From Roseiarcus sp036502965 (GTDB lineage Bacteria > Pseudomonadota > Alphaproteobacteria > Rhizobiales > Beijerinckiaceae): 6,209 bases of DNA. Below the pieces are notes generated by a model. The model was not told the DNA's origin and did not search any database. It worked only from the letters and a program-made list of their open reading frames with translations. Shown in pieces: positions 1 through 5,082 of the stretch (within the stretch, counting starts at the first letter, position 1; each line of letters starts with the position of its first letter). Location: the NCBI GenBank assembly GCA_036502965.1, contig DASXXT010000383.1, forward strand, positions 1 through 6,209, in the 5' to 3' direction. The translations under genes and the position numbers were made by a program.

Positions 1-25
1 CGCCGGCGGCGAACAGAGCGCATGA
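1..25 (+). CDS. Possible 3' end of an upstream gene overlapping livH
   Basis: The frame ending in TGA at 23-25 is open back to the left edge and would encode a tail A-G-G-E-Q-S-A before the stop. That stop would overlap the livH start as ATGA, the same 4-base arrangement seen at the three other junctions of this operon. In liv-type operons the gene before livH is often the periplasmic substrate-binding protein, but seven residues cannot identify a family. The call rests on the junction pattern and an open frame over only about 22 bases, which is weak evidence. The alternative is that 1-21 is simply untranslated leader. Confidence 0.25.
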
Positions 26-891
26 CTCAGGTCGTTCTGTTCAACGTCTTCAACGGCCTGATCGTCGGGGCGTTCTATGCCCTGATGGCGCTTGGCCTGT
101 CGCTGATCCTCAACCTGAGCGGGGTCATCAATTTCGCCCACGGCGGATTTTTGGCGCTCGGCGCCTATCTGGCCTACACGCTGATCCCCTATATCGGATT
201 TTGGGGCGCGCTGATCCTCGCGCCGCCGCTGACCGCGGCGCTCGGCCTTGTTGTCGAATGGCTGCTGATCCGCCCGCTCTATGGCAAAGACCCACTCTAT
301 AGTCTGCTGCTGACCTTCGGCCTCGCCTATATCTTCGAGGATGTGACGCGCCTTATCTGGGGCGCGCAGAGCGTGCCGTTTCAGGTCCCCGCCTGGCTCA
401 TGACCTCGTTGTCGAACCAACTCTTTTTCATCACCGGCTATCGCGTGTTCATGGTGATCATCGTTACGGCGGCGGTCGCCGGCCTGTTCGCGGTGCTCAA
501 GTACACGCGCCTCGGCATGCGCATCCGCGCGGGAACTCGCGATCTCGATACGGTCTCGACGCTTGGCGTCAACGTCAGGGTGCTGCGCAGCCTCAATTTC
601 GGCATTGGCATCTATATGGCCGGCCTCGCCGGCGTATTGGCGGCCGGCCTGCTCGGACTCTCGCCCACGATCGGCGCTAACCTCATCATGCCGAGCTTCG
701 TGGCGATTATTGTCGGCGGCCTTGGCAGTCTGCTTGGAACGCTGCTTGGCGGCTTGATGATCGGCGTCGCCTCAGGGCTGGCGGCGGTCTATTTCCCCTC
801 CGCGACTGAGGCCGTGATCTACGTAATGATGGCGCTGGTGCTGCTCGTCAGGCCGCGTGGTCTGCTCGGCGAAGAGGGAAGGCTCCATTGA
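22..891 (+). CDS. livH: Branched-chain amino-acid type ABC transporter permease, LivH family
   Basis: Inner-membrane permease subunit of a HAAT-family importer; it would pair with the LivM-like protein encoded next to form the translocation path. The 289-residue product matches the usual LivH length and is mostly hydrophobic, with about eight predicted membrane segments. Family hallmarks are the N-terminal NGLIVGAFYALMALGLSLI stretch (residues 11-29), GVINFAHGGFLALGAY (34-49), and the cytoplasmic EAA-like loop that contacts the ATPases, TRLGMRIRA followed by LGVNV (162-184). The glycine-rich segment IIVGGLGSLLGTLLGG (229-244) and the ending VLLVRPRGLLG are also typical. The ATG at 22 is placed correctly at the start of the first hydrophobic segment, although only a weak AGAG-like ribosome site precedes it, which fits translational coupling to an upstream gene. 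The stop overlaps the livM start by 4 bases. The substrate cannot be read from the sequence: family members carry Leu/Ile/Val, other amino acids, amides, urea or aromatic acids. Confidence 0.93.
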   Translation: MTQVVLFNVFNGLIVGAFYALMALGLSLILNLSGVINFAHGGFLALGAYLAYTLIPYIGFWGALILAPPLTAALGLVVEWLLIRPLYGKDPLYSLLLTFGLAYIFEDVTRLIWGAQSVPFQVPAWLMTSLSNQLFFITGYRVFMVIIVTAAVAGLFAVLKYTRLGMRIRAGTRDLDTVSTLGVNVRVLRSLNFGIGIYMAGLAGVLAAGLLGLSPTIGANLIMPSFVAIIVGGLGSLLGTLLGGLMIGVASGLAAVYFPSATEAVIYVMMALVLLVRPRGLLGEEGRLH

Positions 892-1838
892 ACGCCGTCC
901 GCGCTCGCGCCATCGGTGTCGCAGTCTGCCTGCTGCTCCTGTTCGCGCCCTTTTGGATGAGCGCGATCGGCGGTTACACCGAACTCGCCACCCGCATCGT
1001 GGTCATGGGGCTGGCGGCGATGTCGCTCAACTTCCTGCTTGGCTTCACGGGGGTGCTCTCGTTCGGCCATGCCGCCTATTTCGGGCTCGGGGCCTACGGG
1101 ACGGCGATGGCGATCAAGTATTGGGGCGTCGGGTCGATCCCGGCCATCGTGCTCGGCGTGATCGTTGCGACGATCGCGGCGATGATCATTGGCGCGCTCA
1201 TCATCAAGCTGCGCGGCGTCTATTTCGCCATGGTGACGATCGCCTTTGGCCAGGTATTCTACTTCATCGCCTTCCGCTGGAACTTAGTGACCGGTGGCGA
1301 TGACGGGCTCACCGGCTGGCGCCGTCTGCCGATCAATTTTGGCTTCGCTGTGCTCGACATTGTTCAGAACGACAGGGCTTTCTACTATTTCGCTCTCGCG
1401 ATTTTTGCGGTCTGCGTCGGCGCGATGGCGGTGCTTCTTAACTCGCCATTCGGACGCTCTCTCATCGCCATTCGCGAGAACGAACGTCGGGCGCGGTTTC
1501 TCGGCGTCCCGATCGAGTTCCACGTCTGGCTGTCATTCGTGATCTCCTGCCTCTTCGTCAGCGCAGCGGGGGCGCTCTATGCTCTGCTCAACAACTTCAT
1601 CGATCCGCGAGCGCTTCGCGTCGACCTCTCGGGCAATCTCGTCATCATGGCGGTGCTGGGCGGCATGCGCTCGTTCTGGGGCCCGCTGATCGGCGCGGCG
1701 ATTTTCGTCGCGCTGCAGGATTACGTCTCGAGCCAAACCCAAAACTGGATGTCGGTGATCGGACTCGTGTTCGTGCTGGTGGTGCGCTTCTTTCCGCGCG
1801 GGGTCCTGGGCATGCTGCGCAGCGGAGCGAAGGCGTGA
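888..1838 (+). CDS. livM: Branched-chain amino-acid type ABC transporter permease, LivM family
   Basis: Second inner-membrane permease of the importer, 316 residues. Diagnostic stretches are MSLNFLLGFTGVLSFGHAAYFGLGAY (45-70), GVYFAMVTIAFGQVFYF (110-126) followed by the TGGDDGLTG loop (135-143), the EAA-like ATPase-contact loop SPFGRSLIAIRENERRARFLGV (186-207), and MAVLGGMRSFWGPLIGA (254-270). It ends with the usual RFFPRGVLGM. The start is a TTG at 888 that overlaps the livH stop as TTGA. It is supported by a purine-rich ribosome site (AGAGGGAAGG, 873-882) and by the first membrane segment, residues 10-23, which would be lost if translation began at the next Met (residue 24). The stop overlaps livG as GTGA, so its translation is probably coupled to both neighbours. 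No truncation or frameshift is seen. Family assignment is secure, substrate is not. Confidence 0.93.
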   Translation: MNAVRARAIGVAVCLLLLFAPFWMSAIGGYTELATRIVVMGLAAMSLNFLLGFTGVLSFGHAAYFGLGAYGTAMAIKYWGVGSIPAIVLGVIVATIAAMIIGALIIKLRGVYFAMVTIAFGQVFYFIAFRWNLVTGGDDGLTGWRRLPINFGFAVLDIVQNDRAFYYFALAIFAVCVGAMAVLLNSPFGRSLIAIRENERRARFLGVPIEFHVWLSFVISCLFVSAAGALYALLNNFIDPRALRVDLSGNLVIMAVLGGMRSFWGPLIGAAIFVALQDYVSSQTQNWMSVIGLVFVLVVRFFPRGVLGMLRSGAKA

Positions 1839-2587
1839 CCCTGCTTCAAGTCGAGGGCGCATCGAAGCGCTTTGGCAGCCTGGTCGCCATCGACGAGGTG
1901 TCATTGACCATCGAGCCGGGCGAACTGCGCGCGATCATCGGTCCGAACGGCGCCGGCAAGACGACATTCTTCAATCTGGTCAGCGGCCTGTTCGCGCCGA
2001 CCGGGGGCTCGATCCGGTTCGAGGGGCGCGACATTGCCGCGCTCGCTCCCGATGAGCGGGTGCGGCGTGGCATGTCCCGCACCTTCCAGATCACCGAGGT
2101 CTTTCCAGATCTCTCGGTCGCCGACAACATCCGCGTCGCAGTCGAGGTCGCGTCTGGCTATCGTCTCCGGCCTTGGCTTGGCGCGGAGGCGCGGGCGGCG
2201 GTGGCGGCGCGCGTCGCTGAGCTTCTGAGCCTGGGCGGACTGGCGGACAAGTTCCACGTGCGCGCCGGTGCGCTGTCGCACGGCGACCAGCGGGCGGCGG
2301 AGATCATGATGTCGCTCGCTTTGCGACCCCGCCTGCTCATGCTCGACGAGCCGACCGCGGGCATGGGCGATCAGGAGACCTATGACATCGCGCGGCTTAT
2401 TCGGCGACTGCATCGGCAGGAGGGGCTGACGATCATGCTGATCGAGCACGACATGCGCGTCGTGTTCAACCTCGCCGATCGCATCATGGTGCTTGCCGAG
2501 GGGCGAGTGCTGGCGGAAGGCGCGGCGCAGGAGATCGCCGACAGCGAGCAGGTGCAGGCGGCCTATCTCGGCAAGGCGGCGGCATGA
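1835..2587 (+). CDS. livG: Branched-chain amino-acid type ABC transporter ATP-binding protein, LivG family
   Basis: Cytoplasmic ATPase of the importer, 250 residues. Visible motifs in order are Walker A GPNGAGKTT (36-44), Q-loop glutamine in RTFQITEVF (Q85), signature LSHGD (147-151), Walker B LLMLDEP (167-173) with catalytic Glu172, and the switch histidine in IEHDM (H205). All catalytic positions are therefore present. The LivG type is indicated by the RTFQ Q-loop, the intact switch His (LivF has Gln there) and the terminal VQAAYLG. The signature ends in Asp where Gln or Glu is usual. The start is GTG at 1835, overlapping the livM stop as GTGA, with GGAG seven bases upstream. The next gene overlaps as ATGA. 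It would form a heterodimer with the LivF product under the two permeases. Confidence 0.94.
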   Translation: MTLLQVEGASKRFGSLVAIDEVSLTIEPGELRAIIGPNGAGKTTFFNLVSGLFAPTGGSIRFEGRDIAALAPDERVRRGMSRTFQITEVFPDLSVADNIRVAVEVASGYRLRPWLGAEARAAVAARVAELLSLGGLADKFHVRAGALSHGDQRAAEIMMSLALRPRLLMLDEPTAGMGDQETYDIARLIRRLHRQEGLTIMLIEHDMRVVFNLADRIMVLAEGRVLAEGAAQEIADSEQVQAAYLGKAAA

Positions 2588-3306
2588 TCGCGCTCCAAGC
2601 CGAGGATCTCCACACCTTTTACGGCAAGAGTCATATCCTGCATGGGGTGACCCTCGAGGTGCGCGAGGGCGAGATTGTCGCGCTGCTCGGTCGCAACGGC
2701 GCGGGAAAGACGACGACGCTGCGCAGCCTGATCGGCCTCACCCGTCCGCGCACCGGAAAGGTCGCCGTGTTCGGCGCGGACGTGACCGGATTTCCCCCGT
2801 ACCGGATCGCTGAATCGGGCGTCGGCTATGTGCCGGAAGGGCGGCGCATCTTCGCCAACCTGACCGTGGACGAGAACCTGCTGGTTCCGGTCGAGCGGCC
2901 CGGCCCGTGGACAATTGGGCGCGTTTACGAGGCGTTTCCGCGCCTCGCCGAGCGCCGGGCGAACAAGGGCGCGCAGCTCTCGGGCGGCGAGCAGGAGATG
3001 CTGTCGATCGCTCGCGCCCTGATTTTGAACCCGAGGCTGCTTATGCTCGATGAGCCCTCGCAGGGCTTAGCGCCCTTGATCGTGGAGGACGTGTTCAGGA
3101 TCGTCGCCGCGGCGCGGCGGGAAGGCGTCTCGGTTCTGCTGGTCGAGCAAAACGTGCGCGCGGCGGTCGAGATCGCCGATCGCGCCTACGTCCTGGACGA
3201 CGGCCGGATCGTGTACGAGGGCGAGGCCCGCGCCTTCGGCTCCGACGAGCAGCGGGTGCGCGAGCTCGCCGGCGCCAGCGCCGAAAAATGGGACGTGGAC
3301 GGCTAG
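2584..3306 (+). CDS. livF: Branched-chain amino-acid type ABC transporter ATP-binding protein, LivF family
   Basis: Second ATPase subunit, 240 residues. It has Walker A GRNGAGKTT (36-44), the Q-loop region YVPEGRRIFANLTVDENL (82-99), a canonical LSGGEQ signature (132-137), Walker B LLMLDEPSQGLAP (152-164) with catalytic Glu157, and LLVEQN at the switch (185-190). The Glu in VPEGRR replacing the Q-loop Gln and Gln189 replacing the switch His are normal LivF features, not damage, and they separate it from the LivG product. The ATG at 2584 overlaps the livG stop, with AAGG seven bases upstream. It is the last gene of the importer cluster. Its stop codon lies inside an inverted repeat, and a 143-base gap follows before the next start. 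Confidence 0.94.
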   Translation: MIALQAEDLHTFYGKSHILHGVTLEVREGEIVALLGRNGAGKTTTLRSLIGLTRPRTGKVAVFGADVTGFPPYRIAESGVGYVPEGRRIFANLTVDENLLVPVERPGPWTIGRVYEAFPRLAERRANKGAQLSGGEQEMLSIARALILNPRLLMLDEPSQGLAPLIVEDVFRIVAAARREGVSVLLVEQNVRAAVEIADRAYVLDDGRIVYEGEARAFGSDEQRVRELAGASAEKWDVDG

Positions 3307-3325
3307 CGGACGCCCTTTGCTAGCC
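3301..3325. repeat. Perfect 7-base inverted repeat over the livF stop codon
   Basis: GGCTAGC (3301-3307) and GCTAGCC (3319-3325) are exact reverse complements around an 11-base loop, and the left arm contains the livF TAG stop. The RNA could form a short hairpin, but no T-run follows, so a standard intrinsic terminator is not supported. It could be a weak or Rho-assisted end of the liv transcript, a 3' stabilising hairpin, or a regulator site for the downstream permease gene. Confidence 0.45.
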
Positions 3326-3357
3326 TCGGGCGCGGTCCTCCGTCGAATGGCCGGAAC

Positions 3358-3385
3358 TTGATTTGCCGCCACGGCGCCTTATGAG
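3358..3385 (+). promoter_or_regulatory. Candidate sigma70-like promoter for the lactate permease gene
   Basis: TTGATT (3358-3363) and TATGAG (3380-3385) are separated by 16 bases, each matching four of six consensus positions. It lies in the gap before the permease gene. Transcription would start near 3392, inside the longest open frame but upstream of the ATG at 3450, which agrees with the shorter gene model. The match is weak, and alphaproteobacterial promoters often diverge from this consensus. Confidence 0.25.
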
Positions 3386-3449
3386 AAACGCGGGGCGGTG
3401 GTCGGGGAGCGTCGGGGGCTCGTTTGCCAACGCGCTGGGGAAGATAAGA

Positions 3450-5054
3450 ATGTTCAAACAATTGCTTACGCCGGTCGCCGGCAGTCTGCCGCTTTCGTTT
3501 ATCGTCGCGGCGCTCCCCGTCGCGGCGGTTCTCTTGCTGCTTGGCGTCCTGCATCGGCCGGCGTGGCAGGCGTCATTGGCGGGCCTCGTGGTCGGCCTCA
3601 TCATCGCGGTCGGAGTTTGGAGCCTGCCGCCTAACCTCGCGTTCAATTCTGTCGCCAACGGCGTTGTGTTCGCCCTCTGGCCGGTCATGTGGATCGTGGT
3701 CAACGCGCTTCTTCTCTACAATATCGCGGTAGAGTCGAAGCGGTTCGACGCCTTTCGGGCCTGGATTCTCAACCATCTTCCCAACGATCGCCGCGTTGTG
3801 CTGGTCGTGATCGGCTTCTGCTTCGGCGCGCTGTTGGAGGGCATTTCCGGCTTTGGGACGCCCGTCGCGATCACTTCGTCGCTTCTCATCCTCGTGGGCT
3901 TCCCGGCGCTCGAAGCGCTCGTGTTCACGCTGATCTTCAACACCGCTCCGGTCGCCTTCGGCGCGCTCGGCGTGCCCGTGACGACGCTGGGCGCAGTCAC
4001 CGGACTGCCCTCCGGGACCCTGGGCGCCATGATCGGCCGTCAGCTGCCGTTCATCGCGCTTTTGCTGCCTTTCTACGTGATGGGGCTCTATGGAGGCATG
4101 CGTTCGCTGAAGGCGCTGTGGCCCGTGCTGCTGGTCGCCGGCGGCTCATTCGCGCTCTGTCAGTTTATTGCCTCGAACTACATCAACTACGCGTTGACCG
4201 ACGTGCTGTCGTCGCTCGGCTCGCTGATCGTGACCCTGGCGTTTCTGCGGATGTGGAGGCCGGCGCCCGATCCAGAATTTGCTGTGAGGGGAGACGCCGA
4301 TCTGCTCCATGCGCATTCCGACTTCGGGCCGTGGCAAGGCTGGCTTCCCTGGCTGATCGTGACTGCAATCGTCATCCTATGGACCGAGCTCAACATTGCG
4401 GCGATGGGGCAACAAGCGATCCACTGGCCTGGCCTCGACAAGGCGATCTCGATCACGCTCTACAATGATAAGCCTTACGCCGCGGTATGGACCTTCCAGC
4501 CTCTCGCCACGGGAACGGCGATCCTGCTCTCGGCCATTGTCACGGCGATCGTGGTCAAGCTGAGCGTCGGGGACTTCTTCCAGTGCGTTGCGCGGACGCT
4601 TAGACAGGCATGGATCGCGATCCTAACCGTTTGCCTCATCGTCGGCCTCGCGTTCCTGATGAACTATTCCGGCATGGCCTATACGCTCGGCCTGGGCGTG
4701 GCCTCGGTCGGGCATTTGTTCGTGATCCTCTCGCCCTTTCTCGGCTGGGTGGCGGTCGCCCTGTCGGGCAGCGACACATCAGGCAACGCGCTGTTCGGCA
4801 ACCTTCAGGTGGTGGCGGCGAAGCAGCTTGATCTCAATCCGGTGCTGTTCGCGGCCACCAATTCATCGGGCGGGGTCATGGGCAAGATGATCTCGCCGCA
4901 GAATATTGCGACGGGCGTCTCGGTCACTGATCTTCGCGGGCACGAAGGCGTCGTGTTCGCGCGCACCTTCTGGCACAGCATCATCCTGACGCTGATCCTC
5001 GGCGTGCTGGTCGCGCTACAACAGTACGTTTTCCCTGGCATGATCCCGCACTGA
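3450..5054 (+). CDS. lldP: L-lactate permease family transporter (LctP/LldP/GlcA)
   Basis: Inner-membrane secondary transporter, 534 residues, of the lactate permease family (Lactate_perm; TC 2.A.14), whose studied members import L-lactate, D-lactate or glycolate with protons. The protein is hydrophobic throughout, with roughly 12-14 membrane segments. Family signatures are MFKQLLTPVAGSLPLSF at the N-terminus, LLEGISGFGTPVAI (128-141), NTAPVAFGALGVPV (164-177), SGSDTSGNALFGNLQ (439-453) and the segment at 469-485 containing NSSGG and SPQN. The open frame extends upstream to a TTG at 3363. Those extra 29 residues are Arg/Gly/Ser-rich and unlike the family, while the ATG at 3450 begins exactly where homologues begin and has GGGGAAG at 3437-3443. 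It is in the same direction as the liv genes, but a 143-base gap suggests its own promoter or only partial read-through. Lactate and glycolate cannot be separated by sequence alone, and no lactate or glycolate oxidation gene is in view to decide. Confidence 0.92.
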   Translation: MFKQLLTPVAGSLPLSFIVAALPVAAVLLLLGVLHRPAWQASLAGLVVGLIIAVGVWSLPPNLAFNSVANGVVFALWPVMWIVVNALLLYNIAVESKRFDAFRAWILNHLPNDRRVVLVVIGFCFGALLEGISGFGTPVAITSSLLILVGFPALEALVFTLIFNTAPVAFGALGVPVTTLGAVTGLPSGTLGAMIGRQLPFIALLLPFYVMGLYGGMRSLKALWPVLLVAGGSFALCQFIASNYINYALTDVLSSLGSLIVTLAFLRMWRPAPDPEFAVRGDADLLHAHSDFGPWQGWLPWLIVTAIVILWTELNIAAMGQQAIHWPGLDKAISITLYNDKPYAAVWTFQPLATGTAILLSAIVTAIVVKLSVGDFFQCVARTLRQAWIAILTVCLIVGLAFLMNYSGMAYTLGLGVASVGHLFVILSPFLGWVAVALSGSDTSGNALFGNLQVVAAKQLDLNPVLFAATNSSGGVMGKMISPQNIATGVSVTDLRGHEGVVFARTFWHSIILTLILGVLVALQQYVFPGMIPH

Positions 5055-5082
5055 GGCGCGGGCGCCGGCCGCGCCTATTTCT
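5054..5082 (+). terminator. Hairpin terminator between the convergent permease and protease-like genes
   Basis: AGGCGCGG (5054-5061) pairs perfectly with CCGCGCCT (5069-5076) around a 7-base loop, and TATTTCT follows on the + strand. The stem starts on the last base of the permease stop and reaches into the stop codon of the opposing gene (TAG on the minus strand, 5077-5075). The T-tract is short and interrupted, so efficiency is uncertain. On the - strand the stem has no T-run after it, so termination from that side is less convincing, although the hairpin would still form. Confidence 0.6.

Noticed and set aside
1901..2449. 182-codon - strand frame opposite livG
   Set aside because: The product is rich in Arg, Asp and His with no domain signal, while livG shows all ABC ATPase motifs on the + strand.
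2665..3230. Q-loop Glu and missing switch His in LivF as signs of a defective ATPase
   Set aside because: VPEGRR and VEQN are the normal LivF forms; the protein looks intact.
22..3306. Urea transporter (urtBCDE) instead of liv
   Set aside because: UrtB and UrtC proteins are usually considerably longer than these permeases, and no urease or urea-related gene is in view. The general LivHMGF label is safer.
3303..3703. Possible small - strand genes across the livF-permease gap
   Set aside because: The two overlapping frames encode basic, low-complexity products and lie mostly opposite the permease coding sequence, with no convincing ribosome site seen.
3689..4468. 259-codon + strand frame inside the permease gene
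   Set aside because: Arg/Ala-rich product with no family features, in a different frame from a well-supported membrane protein; typical high-GC shadow.
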